A stretch of DNA of 64,000 bases, taken from the NCBI GenBank assembly GCA_963665405.2, contig OY762261.2, forward strand, positions 558,001 through 622,000, in the 5' to 3' direction. Under the pieces are notes generated by a model. That model saw only the letters and a program-made list of their open reading frames with translations. It made no database searches and was not told where the DNA came from. Of this stretch, positions 1 to 7,153 are shown one piece after another. This DNA comes from G963665405 sp963665405. Its GTDB lineage: Bacteria; Chloroflexota; Dehalococcoidia; Lucifugimonadales; G963665405. Position 1 is the first letter of the stretch; every line of letters begins with the position of its first letter. A program made the position numbers and the translations under genes.

Positions 1-349
1 CGACATACCTGATCACCTCGTAGCGGAGCTGGCCGTCGGCGTCGTGGTACTCGTAGATATCCTGGATCGTTCTTGATCGTTTCGCGCTCGGCTGGCCGGA
101 TGGGGTTCGCCCTGGCCCGTGCGAGGCTCCACAGCCACAATTGCCGTCCAGTAGATGTGCATAGGTCCCGGAGGCCGGGTGCTGATCGAGCCCCTGGGCG
201 TGTTCGGCTCGGGTGCAGTGGGCGAAAGTGCCATCGCCGGAGAGGAAGCCGTAGCACCGCTCGCCCTTGCCTCGAGGGGCTCGGTCATAGCCCTTGCAGA
301 CGGGGCACGGGCTGGACTGGGTGAATCGCTGGGAGGCAGTGACGGTCAT
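1..349 (-). CDS. Primase-like zinc-binding protein of a mobile element, 3' end cut by window edge
   Basis: The reading frame opens with ATG at 349 and stays open for 116 codons to the left edge, so only the N-terminus is seen. It has a zinc-ribbon pattern with C15-x2-C18, C32 and H44/C45, followed by a Cys/Gly/His-rich segment (C71, C73). This layout is typical of the N-terminal zinc domain of primase/helicase proteins on integrative elements and phages; that assignment is inference. The start codon overlaps the stop of the preceding gene in an ATGA, indicating translational coupling. The gene is part of the minus-strand cassette with the excisionase and integrase. Its catalytic domains, if any, lie outside the window. 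Confidence 0.6.
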   Translation of the reverse strand, partial: MTVTASQRFTQSSPCPVCKGYDRAPRGKGERCYGFLSGDGTFAHCTRAEHAQGLDQHPASGTYAHLLDGNCGCGASHGPGRTPSGQPSAKRSRTIQDIYEYHDADGQLRYEVIRYV

Positions 350-612
350 TGCGGCCGACGTCTTTTTTTGCGCTTCATCGCCAACCTCGTCATGTGCGCC
401 CGTAGGGCGGCGTCGGCTCGACGACGGCGCTCGGCGACCGGCAGAACGCCGTCGGGATCGACCTGGAGCTCGAACTTCGACAAGAACGCGGCTCGGCCGG
501 CCGCGGTTGTGTCCAACGTCGAATGCGCGGCATGTTGCGAGAACGCACCGAGCCGCCCCCGAAGCGAGCGGAAGCCGGGGTCGTCGGCATTCCCGTTTCT
601 AGCGCGCGCCAA
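346..612 (-). CDS. Small conserved hypothetical protein of integrative element
   Basis: 88 residues, starting at a TTG that overlaps the end of the excisionase gene by 14 bases. The protein is rich in Arg and Ala and ends in a very basic tail (KRKKRRRP). The central part, with an FLSKFE segment followed by VDPDGVLP and an Arg/Ala helix, resembles small proteins commonly found between excisionase and primase genes on actinobacterial and related elements; their function is unknown. The tight overlaps on both sides argue that it is a translated member of the element cassette. A role in nucleic-acid binding is possible from its charge but not shown. Confidence 0.6.
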   Translation of the reverse strand: MARARNGNADDPGFRSLRGRLGAFSQHAAHSTLDTTAAGRAAFLSKFELQVDPDGVLPVAERRRRADAALRAHMTRLAMKRKKRRRPQ

Positions 613-838
613 TCGGGTCCCTCACGATAGGCTTCACAACGGCATCGACATCGGCGCGCCGGACGCGCAGGAGCTTACCCCCTGGTGTGGTAAAAGCCCG
701 GAGCGCCCGCGTGTGAACCCAGGCGCGCACGCTTTCAGGGGTAACCCGACAGAGGGTAGCGACCTCCGCGATGGTCAAAAAGTCATCTTCGAGCATGTTT
801 TTGAGTGCCCTCCCCCGAACAGTAGCCGCCCTCATCAT
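599..838 (-). CDS. Excisionase-type helix-turn-helix protein
   Basis: 79 residues from ATG at 838; an in-frame ATG at 796 would give a shorter protein beginning MLEDDFLTIAEVA, and no clear ribosome binding site decides between them. Residues around LTIAEVATLCRVTPESVRAW form a MerR/excisionase (HTH_17) winged helix-turn-helix, with the usual basic wing (GKLLRVRRADVDA). Such proteins bind attachment sites and direct integrase toward excision. It lies between the element primase-like genes and the integrase, all on the minus strand, which fits that role. Upstream, two near-identical direct repeats (ACCAACCCAAA at 841 and ACCGACCCAAA at 918) could be its operator sites. Confidence 0.75.
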   Translation of the reverse strand: MMRAATVRGRALKNMLEDDFLTIAEVATLCRVTPESVRAWVHTRALRAFTTPGGKLLRVRRADVDAVVKPIVRDPIGAR

Positions 839-1021
839 TAACCAACCCAAACCGGGAGTGCATATGGATGGTAGGCCCTTTTTGCATGCCCTCCGAAATT
901 GGGTTCTCCTAATGATTACCGACCCAAATCCCCTCTGTCATCGCAAGATTGTCGTACTCGTCATAGGCAAGCTGTACCAGAGGGGCTACCCAATCGTACT
1001 AAGGGGCCTTCCGGCTGAAAT

Positions 1022-1060
1022 GCAAGAGGCCCCGGGGGGAATCGCCCCGGGGCCTCTTGC
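1022..1060 (-). terminator. Perfect 16-bp hairpin downstream of the integrase
   Basis: Arms 1022-1037 (GCAAGAGGCCCCGGGG) and 1045-1060 are exact reverse complements around a 7-base loop. The hairpin lies just past the integrase stop on the minus strand. Only a short ATTT follows in that direction, so it may be a weak intrinsic terminator or an mRNA-stabilising structure. Confidence 0.6.
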
Positions 1061-1089
1061 GGCGCCAGCTTCGGGATTGTTGGGAGAGG

Positions 1090-2004
1090 CTACAACCGAT
1101 CAGCCGGACTCAGACGGCGATGGGCCTCCCTGGCGCGCTCGTCGGCAGCAGAAGCCGCATACCGGCTGAGCATTTGTCTCGACTGCCAGCCCGCCAACCG
1201 CATCAGGTCCGTCTCCTGCCCGCCCTGGGAGAGCCACTGGTGGGCGAAGGTATGCCTGAACAGGTGCGCGTGGATCGCAGGCAGCCCGGCCTTCTTAGCG
1301 CGGCGCTCGAGCATCTGTGCGACACCGCTATCCGTCATGCGCCCGAACAACCCGAGCCATAGATCGGGAGTTTGCGAATCACGGTGGCGCGCCCTCACTC
1401 GCACGTAGCGGTCAATCGCCAGTGCCGTCCGCCGTCCGAACGGGCACCCCCGAGGCCGTCTACCCTTGCCCAGCACGAGGGCAACATTGGCCTCCAGGTC
1501 CAGATCCTCGACTTTCAGCCCGGCTATCTCGGCTCGCCGCATCCCTGTATCCACCAGCAGCAGGATGATCGCCGTGTCTCGGCGCTCCTCAAAGCTCCGT
1601 CCTTCGCACGCCTTCAGGAGGGCTTTTAGCTGCTGGTCGGTCAGGACCGGCGGTGGGGTCTCCGGGACCTTCGGCTGTTTCATGTTGGCCATCGGTGAAG
1701 TCCGCAGCTCGCCCTCCTCGACCGACCACTTGAAGAACTGTTGAAGACTCAGATACCTGTTGCGAGCTGTCGCCGGCTTCCATCGTTTGAGCAAAGCGGC
1801 GATGAACGTCTCGACGTGCTCCCGCTTGATGTTGGATATCTCCTCTGGCATGCCCTGCTCGGACAGAAACCGGCGGAGCTGCGTCAGGGCCTCCAGATAC
1901 GTCTGGACGGTCCTCTGGCTTCGGTTCGCGGCCATGAGCGCCCGGCGGAAAGACGGCAGGAGGGCATCCAGGGTCGGGCTAGGGGACTCTCGAAGTAACG
2001 TCAT
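1090..2004 (-). CDS. Tyrosine recombinase/integrase of a tRNA-associated element
   Basis: 304 residues. The N-terminal half is a SAM-like core-binding domain (RTVQTYLEALTQLRRFL). The C-terminal half has the catalytic residues: Arg in TGMRRAEIAGL, the K/R region GKGRRPRG, HLFRHTFA (H-x-x-R), Trp in place of the second His in LAGW, and the nucleophilic Tyr in MLSRYAAS. A longer frame starts with GTG at 2046, but that codon overlaps the -10 of the only good promoter, so ATG at 2004 is preferred. The gene lies directly beyond the 3' end of tRNA-Val(TAC), the usual position for an integrase that targets a tRNA gene, with its element extending left out of the window. Confidence 0.9.
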   Translation of the reverse strand: MTLLRESPSPTLDALLPSFRRALMAANRSQRTVQTYLEALTQLRRFLSEQGMPEEISNIKREHVETFIAALLKRWKPATARNRYLSLQQFFKWSVEEGELRTSPMANMKQPKVPETPPPVLTDQQLKALLKACEGRSFEERRDTAIILLLVDTGMRRAEIAGLKVEDLDLEANVALVLGKGRRPRGCPFGRRTALAIDRYVRVRARHRDSQTPDLWLGLFGRMTDSGVAQMLERRAKKAGLPAIHAHLFRHTFAHQWLSQGGQETDLMRLAGWQSRQMLSRYAASAADERAREAHRRLSPADRL

Positions 2005-2036
2005 CGGCGACACCCTACTCTCGGAATGATGAGGTA

Positions 2037-2066
2037 AGGTTATCACCTGTCTTTACGCTGTGTCAA
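2037..2066 (-). promoter_or_regulatory. Promoter of the integrase gene
   Basis: On the minus strand a perfect TTGACA (2061-2066) precedes TAACCT (2037-2042) by 18 bases, or GATAAC by 16. The predicted transcript start near 2030 leaves about 25 bases of leader before the ATG at 2004. Confidence 0.65.
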
Positions 2067-2069
2067 CCG

Positions 2070-2086
2070 ACGATACTGGTTATCGT
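2070..2086. promoter_or_regulatory. Inverted repeat upstream of the integrase -35 box
   Basis: ACGATA-CTGGT-TATCGT forms a 6-5-6 inverted repeat immediately upstream of the -35 box. A GATAACC word inside it recurs over the -10 region. It could bind the element repressor, the excisionase, or integrase arm-binding domains; no choice can be made from sequence. Confidence 0.4.
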
Positions 2087-2101
2087 CTGTGTTCAGCTAC
2101 G

Positions 2102-2178
2102 TGGTGGGCGATAGAGGACTCGAACCTCTGACCTTCTGTGTGTAAGACAGACGCTCTAACCAGCTGAGCTAATCGCCC
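2102..2178 (-). tRNA. tRNA-Val (anticodon TAC)
   Basis: The minus strand folds as a complete cloverleaf: acceptor GGGCGAT pairs with ATCGCCC, the D arm is GCTC/GAGC, the anticodon loop CTTACAC gives TAC, and the T arm is AGAGG-TTCGAGT-CCTCT. CCA is encoded (2102-2104). The integrase-bearing element starts just beyond its 3' end, so the 3' part is the likely attachment site. Confidence 0.96.
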
Positions 2179-2210
2179 CCGCAGGTCTGCATCGCTAGTT
2201 CTATGTCAAG

Positions 2211-2284
2211 TGCGCTTGGCGGGACTCGAACCCACGGCCTCAGCCTCCGCAGGGCTGCGCTCTATCCAACTGAGCTACAAGCGC
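2211..2284 (-). tRNA. tRNA-Arg (anticodon GCG)
   Basis: Acceptor GCGCTTG/CAAGCGC, D stem GCTC/GAGC, anticodon stem CAGCC/GGCTG with loop CTGCGGA, and T arm GTGGG/CCCGC are all intact. The loop reads GCG, which decodes the Arg codon CGC. Most bacteria use ACG (inosine) for CGN, so the identity is worth checking. CCA is not encoded. It is separated from tRNA-Val(TAC) by 32 bases and probably co-transcribed. Confidence 0.9.
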
Positions 2285-2540
2285 GAGCATCCGGACGTTT
2301 CCAGATTGGCCGCACCCGTGGTGCAGAAGGAATGATTCCACCGCTCCCGCTTGCCACCGGTGCCACCCCGCTCCATGTTATCACGGCTGGTACGTGGCCT
2401 CCAAGAACGTGTCGAACATGTGCCTGGGTCTACGTGGAGGACTGGCCGGGGCCCGCTAAACAACGGTGTACGCCCTGGAGGTCCCCGATAGCCGTTCCCG
2501 CAAAGCGGCGGCGCAGGGTGCTCGAACGTACTCTGGAGTG

Positions 2541-2870
2541 CTAGCCCAGGTTAAGAATCCGCGATCCGGCGGCCTGTTCAACCCTCGGCTCGTGCTGCGC
2601 GTCGCTCGCGACTACTGCGAGGGGTCCCAGCTCTCTCGCAGCCTTGACCCTGGCGTCTTCGAGGATCGTTTGGGCGATGTCCACGGCCTCCCGGACCTTG
2701 GACTCCGCAAGATTTCGCAGCGTGTCGCGATAGCGCTGCTCTTCGAGAAGATCGCTATACCGCTCCAGCAGATCTTCGACGAAGGCTACTACCTGGTCGG
2801 GTGCCAGGCCCTGCCTGACGATGTCGAAGTCCCGACCCCAGATCCTTTGCCTCCGGCGCTTGCCAAACAT
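2541..2870 (-). CDS. Small DivIVA-like coiled-coil protein
   Basis: 109 residues. After a basic N-terminus (MFGKRRRQR) the segment FDIVRQGLAPDQVVAFVEDLLERY resembles the start of DivIVA/GpsB-type domains (a G-hydrophobic-P-x-x-V-x-x-F/Y-L/V pattern). It is followed by a predicted coiled coil of about 55 residues rich in Glu, Arg and Ala, then a short non-conserved tail. DivIVA proteins organise cell poles or division sites; whether this short form does so is unknown. It stands alone between the tRNA genes and an orphan gene. ATG at 2870 has the preceding GAGGAGGGACC as a good ribosome binding site. Confidence 0.6.
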   Translation of the reverse strand: MFGKRRRQRIWGRDFDIVRQGLAPDQVVAFVEDLLERYSDLLEEQRYRDTLRNLAESKVREAVDIAQTILEDARVKAARELGPLAVVASDAQHEPRVEQAAGSRILNLG

Positions 2871-3060
2871 GGTCCCTCCTCGTGATGTCGCGCGTTCCCC
2901 CTCGTTCGCCGAGAGGATACGCTGGGCGTCGCGAAGGAAGGTAGGCTCGGCTGGGTCCGTTTGGAGCGATCTGATGTCAGGGTGGGTTCGCCAACGCCGC
3001 GAAGACGGCCGTCCGTCTGTTTCGCGAGGGCAGACCGCCGGCCTATCCCCTTACAAACAG

Positions 3061-3086
3061 ATAGACCGGCCTCTGAGCCGGTCTAT
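3061..3086 (-). terminator. 10-bp hairpin between two minus-strand genes
   Basis: ATAGACCGGC (3061-3070) pairs exactly with GCCGGTCTAT (3077-3086) around a 6-base loop. On the minus strand it is followed by CTGTTTGT. It lies downstream of the 3157-3816 gene and could end its transcript. Confidence 0.5.
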
Positions 3087-3156
3087 GTTCGCGCTCTCGG
3101 TTTGGTGGTGGCTGGGTGGAGCCTCGCCATTAGCGGATCCGCCACCGCGGCAAGTC

Positions 3157-3816
3157 TTAGTACCCGATAACGACGAGGTCATAGGGCAGTGCTAGCCTCG
3201 AATGGCCGTAGAGAGCCTCCGCCAGCGAGACGGTCTTGTCATAGTCCTTGCTAATGGTCAGACGCCCGGCGGTCTTGTAACGGTACGCATTCGGTACTGC
3301 TAGAACTAGGTGGTCAACCTGGACCATTACGCACGCGGTTATGAGGTTTCGATAGACGGCGTTCCCCATCCAGGCGCGCCCTGCTTCTATCTCGAGCCCG
3401 CACTGCCACTCGGGGTGATATCCGTCGATCTCGTACAGCACGGTAGTGATTCCGTTTTCGCCGAAGAAAACAGGTCTCAGGATCTTCTGGCTGCGGCGCT
3501 TCCCTTCTTCGACATCGAACCCAAGGGACAACAGGTCTCTTCTGAGCTCTCCAAGCACCTGGTCGCTCGTGAGGCCATTGCCATTCGCCGTCCCTACTCT
3601 GACTTCGTGTCGCTGGAACACTTCGAGCACTCGGTGGATGAACCGCGGCGCAGGCGCAGTCCGGGGAAAACTACTGAACCGAATGGTAGTGCCGCGTGAG
3701 CTCAACTCAGACCAACGAGTGGCTGTGTCGGGCTTCCCCACAGACAAGACCGTGGGTACTTGGGGGTCGGGATGCTGGTGCTCGACGGCGTTTACAGTCC
3801 AGAGGAGACCTTTCAC
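3157..3816 (-). CDS. Uncharacterised protein with a possible PD-(D/E)XK nuclease-like core
   Basis: 219 residues; no family is recognised with confidence. The N-terminal 50 residues are low in conserved features and the true start may be downstream. The C-terminal half alternates strands and helices: an acidic E-I-D-G-Y segment, GLEIEAGRAWMGNAVYRNL, then VDHLVLAVPNAYRYK and a final PYDLVVIGY. An acidic residue followed by ExExG and a late hydrophobic strand ending in V-P recalls restriction-endonuclease-like folds, but this is inference from pattern only. It lies alone between tRNA genes, a common place for acquired DNA. Downstream a hairpin may terminate it. Confidence 0.5.
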   Translation of the reverse strand: MKGLLWTVNAVEHQHPDPQVPTVLSVGKPDTATRWSELSSRGTTIRFSSFPRTAPAPRFIHRVLEVFQRHEVRVGTANGNGLTSDQVLGELRRDLLSLGFDVEEGKRRSQKILRPVFFGENGITTVLYEIDGYHPEWQCGLEIEAGRAWMGNAVYRNLITACVMVQVDHLVLAVPNAYRYKTAGRLTISKDYDKTVSLAEALYGHSRLALPYDLVVIGY

Positions 3817-3913
3817 CCGTTACGATATCGACCGGGTGCGCCTCACGGTCTCAGGAACACCTTGGTCGATTCTTCTCCGACTCGTTACTGCCACATCGGG
3901 CCGGCCGGTTTGG

Positions 3914-4000
3914 TGGTGCCGAAGGAGGGACTTGAACCCACACGCCCTTGCGGGCACTACGCCCTGAACGTAGCGCGTCTGCCTATTCCGCCACTTCGGC
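3914..4000 (-). tRNA. tRNA-Leu (anticodon CAG)
   Basis: A class II tRNA with long variable arm on the minus strand. Acceptor GCCGAAG/CTTCGGC, anticodon stem CTACG/CGTAG with loop TTCAGGG (CAG), T arm GTGGG-TTCAAGT-CCCTC. CCA is encoded at 3914-3916. Confidence 0.95.
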
Positions 4001-4105
4001 ACGGAGGGATCGCCCGGGTCGATTTACGTGTTGGCGCCCGGCCGCACGGCCCAAGTATACCAAACCGGGAGGGAGGTGAAAACCATGTAGCGAGACCCCG
4101 CGTCG

Positions 4106-4453
4106 TCAGCAGCGGTCGCGCCCCGCATACGCAATACTCTTATCTAAGAGTATCTCGAATTGCTCCTCACTCTCCAGTATCCGCTTTGGAAGAACCGCGT
4201 ACTTCTTCTTCACATGACCGTTCGGAAAGTATTTGAGATGCGTTACGTCCTTCTCTTGGAAGAGGCTGTCAAGAACACCGGGCGGAAGCCTTAGAGCGAC
4301 CCCGAACCTTCCGTACGAGATGAATATGTTGCCATCGACGAAGCCACCCACCGCGCCAAAAACGTTCTTGAATTCCAGTCGATGAGTAGTCGCCAATGTG
4401 GGACGAGCTCGTTCAAGTAGTGTCGTCAGTTCGTCTGAATAGCTATCTTTCAT
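4106..4453 (-). CDS. TfoX N-terminal domain protein
   Basis: 115 residues from ATG at 4453; a GTG at 4510 would add 19 residues. FKNVFGAVGGFVDGNIFISYGRFGVALRLP and the later helical LESEEQFEILLDKSIAYA match the TfoX N-terminal fold (a small alpha/beta domain also present in the competence regulator Sxy/TfoX). In standalone form these proteins are widespread and have no established function; a role in competence should not be assumed. It is a single-gene unit followed on the minus strand by the tRNA-Leu gene, and a palindromic repeat lies just upstream. Confidence 0.75.
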   Translation of the reverse strand: MKDSYSDELTTLLERARPTLATTHRLEFKNVFGAVGGFVDGNIFISYGRFGVALRLPPGVLDSLFQEKDVTHLKYFPNGHVKKKYAVLPKRILESEEQFEILLDKSIAYAGRDRC

Positions 4454-4528
4454 CGCTATCGCAGAGGGGTGTTTCGCGAGACGTTGAGTGGTCAAGGGAT
4501 GCGATTCCACGTTCCCAGCCCTAGCAAG

Positions 4529-4668
4529 GTGTTGAAAAGAACCTTTCGACCATCCCCCTGGCCCCCTTCCTGGCCAGGAAGGGGGGAGAGATCATGTCTG
4601 AGGGAAACCCTCAGACTCCCGGCAAAGGGGCTTCGCCCCTCTGCACACCAGATATTTCACCATCCTGC
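4529..4668. repeat. Interspersed palindromic repeat, copy 1
   Basis: About 140 bases of an intergenic family seen at several other places in this window (next copy at 5037). It contains three nested inverted repeats: a palindrome centred on CCTTCCTGGCCAGGAAGG, CTGAGGGAAACCCTCAG, and AGGGGCTTCGCCCCT. No coding potential is visible. It sits between the TfoX-domain gene and a tRNA-Val gene. Confidence 0.85.
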
Positions 4669-4671
4669 GCG

Positions 4672-4748
4672 TGGTGGGCGATGGGGGACTCGAACCTCCG
4701 ACCTCTTGCGTGTGAAGCAAGCGCTCTAACCAACTGAGCTAATCGCCC
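4672..4748 (-). tRNA. tRNA-Val (anticodon CAC)
   Basis: Acceptor GGGCGAT/ATCGCCC, D arm GCTC/GAGC, anticodon stem CTTGC/GCAAG with loop TTCACAC (CAC), T arm GGAGG-TTCGAGT-CCCCC, encoded CCA at 4672-4674. The body is very close to tRNA-Val(TAC) at 2102, so the two could serve as alternative integration targets. Confidence 0.95.
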
Positions 4749-4813
4749 TGGCCAATCTGATATGTCAACTCGCTCTGTGCGTCAGGAGGGATCTCCGGGG
4801 GGCTCCGCGGGGT

Positions 4814-4888
4814 TGGTGGCAACGGCAGGGCTCGAACCTGCGACCTAGCGCTTATGAGGCGCCCGCTCTGCCACTGAGCTACGTTGCC
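4814..4888 (-). tRNA. tRNA with CAT anticodon (elongator Met, or Ile2)
   Basis: Acceptor GGCAACG/CGTTGCC, anticodon loop CTCATAA, T arm GCAGG-TTCGAGC-CCTGC, encoded CCA at 4814-4816. The paired G1-C72 argues against an initiator tRNA. Sequence alone does not separate elongator Met from the lysidine-modified Ile tRNA. Confidence 0.93.
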
Positions 4889-5036
4889 GCGCCGTTCCAG
4901 CCTTGGGAATCATATAACACGACCCCAAGAGTGTCAATTGCTTTCGAGGCTTGCGGGCCGGTGGTACGGCGTTCCGCCCTCATGAGGCCGTTGGGCGCGG
5001 ATGATTCTCGGTGGGCGTTCGAGGGCGCCCCTGGCA

Positions 5037-5177
5037 GGGTGTTGAGACCCTTTCGACCATCCCCCTGGCCCCCTTCCTGGCCAGGAAGGGGGGAGAAATC
5101 ATATCTGAGGGAAACCTTCAGACTCCCGGCAAAGGGGCTCCGCCCCTCTGCACACCCCGTATTTCATCATCCTGCTG
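5037..5177. repeat. Interspersed palindromic repeat, copy 2
   Basis: Near-identical to copy 1. The central palindrome is perfect over 24 bases (5069-5092), followed by the TCTGAGGG.../CTTCAGA inverted repeat and the AGGGGCTCCGCCCCT hairpin. It ends 23 bases from the eno stop codon and its hairpins may also terminate that transcript. Confidence 0.85.
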
Positions 5178-5200
5178 GTGTTGCTTGGCCAGGACCTCCG

Positions 5201-6499
5201 TCAGCGGCCTTGAAGCAGATGCTCGTACACGGCTCGCCCAGCGTAGGTGGCCCGGTCGCCAAGCTCCTGCTCGATTTCTAGCAGACGGTTGTACTTGGCG
5301 GTCCGCTCGCCTCGGGCGGGCGCACCGGCCTTGATCTGACCCGCACCCGTCCCCACGGCCAGGTCGGCGATCGTCGTATCGACCGTCTCGCCGGACCTGT
5401 GGCTGATCACCACCCCCCACCCCGCGTCGCGGGTAACGCTGATCGCCTCCAGCGTCTCGGTCACGGTGCCGATCTGGTTGAGCTTGATGAGCACGGCGTT
5501 GCTGGCCCCCAGCCCGATGCCTTTTCTGATGCGGGAGACGTTGGTGGTGTAGAGGTCGTCGCCCACGATCTGGACCGTGGACCCCAGTTTGCCGGTCATG
5601 GCGGTCCAGCCGTCCCAGTCCTCCTCGGCCATGCCGTCCTCGATACTGATGATGGGGAACTCCTTCGCCAGCTCCACGTAGCTGGCCGCGAGCTCCTCCC
5701 GCGAGACCACGGTGTTCTCTCGGGACAGCGCGTAGCGGCCGTCCTGCTCCAGGAGCTCGGAGGCGGCGACGTCCAGGGCTATCAGGCACTGGTCGAACGC
5801 CCGATACCCGGCGCGCTCGATGGCCGCGACGATGAGCTCCACCGCTTCCCGGTTGGAGGATAGAGACGGAGCAAAGCCCCCCTCGTCGCCCAGGCCCGTG
5901 GCCAGTCCTCTTTCGCGGAGCATCGCCCTGAGCGCGTGGTAGGTCTCGACGCCCGCCCGGAGCGCCCGGCTGAAGGTGTCGAACCCTGCGGGCACCACCA
6001 TGAACTCTTGAAAGTCGGTGGAGTCTTCAGCGTGACGGCCTCCATTGAGGATGTTGAGCATCGGCACTGGCAAAGTGGTGGGGCCGCCGGTGAAAGCCAG
6101 ATGTTCATAAAGAGGGACTCCCTTGCTGTTGGCGGCGGCCCGGGCCACTCCCATGGAGACGCCCAGGATCGCGTTGGCTCCCAGCCTCGCCTTGTTCGGA
6201 GTGCCGTCGAGCTCTATCAGGCGCGCATCCACGGCCTGCTGATCGACAGCCGACATTCCGGAGATTGCCGGTGCGATCGTTCCGTGGACGTTCTCGAGCG
6301 CGCGCAGGATGCCGAGCCCGCCAAGGCGGCTCGGGTCGCCGTCGCGCAGCTCCACGGCCTCGGTGGCGCCGGTGCTGGCGCCCGACGGCACTGCCGCACG
6401 CCCTCGGGCACCGTCCGAAAGGAGGACGTCCACCTCGATCGTAGGGTTGCCGCGAGAGTCGAAGATCTCCCGGCCCGTCAGCCGTGAGATGGTGCTCAT
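5201..6499 (-). CDS. eno: Enolase (phosphopyruvate hydratase)
   Basis: 432 residues, the usual length. Converts 2-phosphoglycerate to phosphoenolpyruvate in cytoplasmic glycolysis. Diagnostic parts: N-terminal SRGNPTIEVDV, the loop GASTGATEAVELRDGD, Mg ligands in IALDVAASE, SIEDGMAEED and VGDDLYTTN, the catalytic Lys in LIKLNQIGT, and SHRSGET followed by AKYNRLLEIEQELG. The residue after SGET is Val where bacterial enolases usually have Glu; the catalytic residues are kept. ATG at 6499 overlaps the stop of the upstream gene in ATGA, so the two are coupled. Confidence 0.98.
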   Translation of the reverse strand: MSTISRLTGREIFDSRGNPTIEVDVLLSDGARGRAAVPSGASTGATEAVELRDGDPSRLGGLGILRALENVHGTIAPAISGMSAVDQQAVDARLIELDGTPNKARLGANAILGVSMGVARAAANSKGVPLYEHLAFTGGPTTLPVPMLNILNGGRHAEDSTDFQEFMVVPAGFDTFSRALRAGVETYHALRAMLRERGLATGLGDEGGFAPSLSSNREAVELIVAAIERAGYRAFDQCLIALDVAASELLEQDGRYALSRENTVVSREELAASYVELAKEFPIISIEDGMAEEDWDGWTAMTGKLGSTVQIVGDDLYTTNVSRIRKGIGLGASNAVLIKLNQIGTVTETLEAISVTRDAGWGVVISHRSGETVDTTIADLAVGTGAGQIKAGAPARGERTAKYNRLLEIEQELGDRATYAGRAVYEHLLQGR

Positions 6500-7005
6500 C
6501 CGGTGCCTCCTCCGGGTCCTGCGAAGCTGAAAGGGCTCGCCGATCTTGCGGCCCCGATGGCCTTCTCCGCGGCGTCGACCGGGTCGCGGGCCACGATCAT
6601 GGCGGAATCGACCTCCCCGTCACGGCTCAGCTCCCAGGTCTTTAGAGCCACCACGGGGATCCCGTCGCCCAGGGCATGGCCGATCTCGGAGAGCGTCCCG
6701 TACGCTCCGCCCACGGCCACGACCGCTCGCCCGGTCTTCACGACGATCACGTTCCGGGCGTAGCCCAGGCCGGTGCAGATGGGGACATCGACCCAGGGAT
6801 TGGCCTCCGAAGGGTCATTACCTGGCAGGATTCCGATCGTCGCTCCGCCCGCCGACTTGGCGCCGCGGCAGGCCGCCGCCATCACCCCACCGAGGCCGCC
6901 GCAGACGATGGTGGCGCCCCGCTTCGCCAACTCTCGGCCGACCTGCTCGGCGAGCTCGTCGATCTCCGGTGTGGGAGACCCCGCTCCGATTACGGTTATT
7001 ATCAA
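6496..7005 (-). CDS. TIGR00725-type (LOG/SLOG-superfamily) protein
   Basis: 169 residues with a Rossmann-like SLOG fold: IGAGSP near the N-terminus, GGLGGVMAAACRGA, IGILPG, YARNVIVVKTGRAVVAVGGAYGTLSE and a C-terminal VARDPVDAAEKAI. The GGAYGTLSE segment replaces the PGGxGTxxE catalytic motif of cytokinin-activating LOG enzymes, keeping the Glu but with GGAY for PGGx. Members of this subgroup are annotated as possible molybdenum-cofactor carriers or nucleotide-binding proteins; the role is unsettled. It is translationally coupled to eno downstream. Confidence 0.8.
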   Translation of the reverse strand: MIITVIGAGSPTPEIDELAEQVGRELAKRGATIVCGGLGGVMAAACRGAKSAGGATIGILPGNDPSEANPWVDVPICTGLGYARNVIVVKTGRAVVAVGGAYGTLSEIGHALGDGIPVVALKTWELSRDGEVDSAMIVARDPVDAAEKAIGAARSASPFSFAGPGGGTG

Positions 7006-7038
7006 GGCCGGCAGCGCTCCTCGATGAAGGCTTGCTGG

Positions 7039-7075
7039 ATTATATCACCGGCGCGCCGGGACCCTGCCGTATAAT
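7039..7075. promoter_or_regulatory. Divergent -10 elements between the eno operon and the SDR gene
   Basis: TATAAT occurs on the minus strand at 7039-7044 and on the plus strand at 7070-7075, facing away from each other, with the 12-bp palindrome CCGGCGCGCCGG (7048-7059) between them. Neither has a good -35 match. The palindrome is placed where it could affect both promoters. Confidence 0.45.
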
Positions 7076-7153
7076 CCTGACGGGTGCCACCGTCTGCACT
7101 CCCGTGTGTCACCACGGCGCCCGCGTACGCGATGCAGCTCGCAGGAGGGTCAC

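Noticed and set aside
4814..4888. Initiator tRNA-fMet
   Set aside because: The acceptor stem starts with a paired G-C; initiator tRNAs have a mismatch at the first pair.
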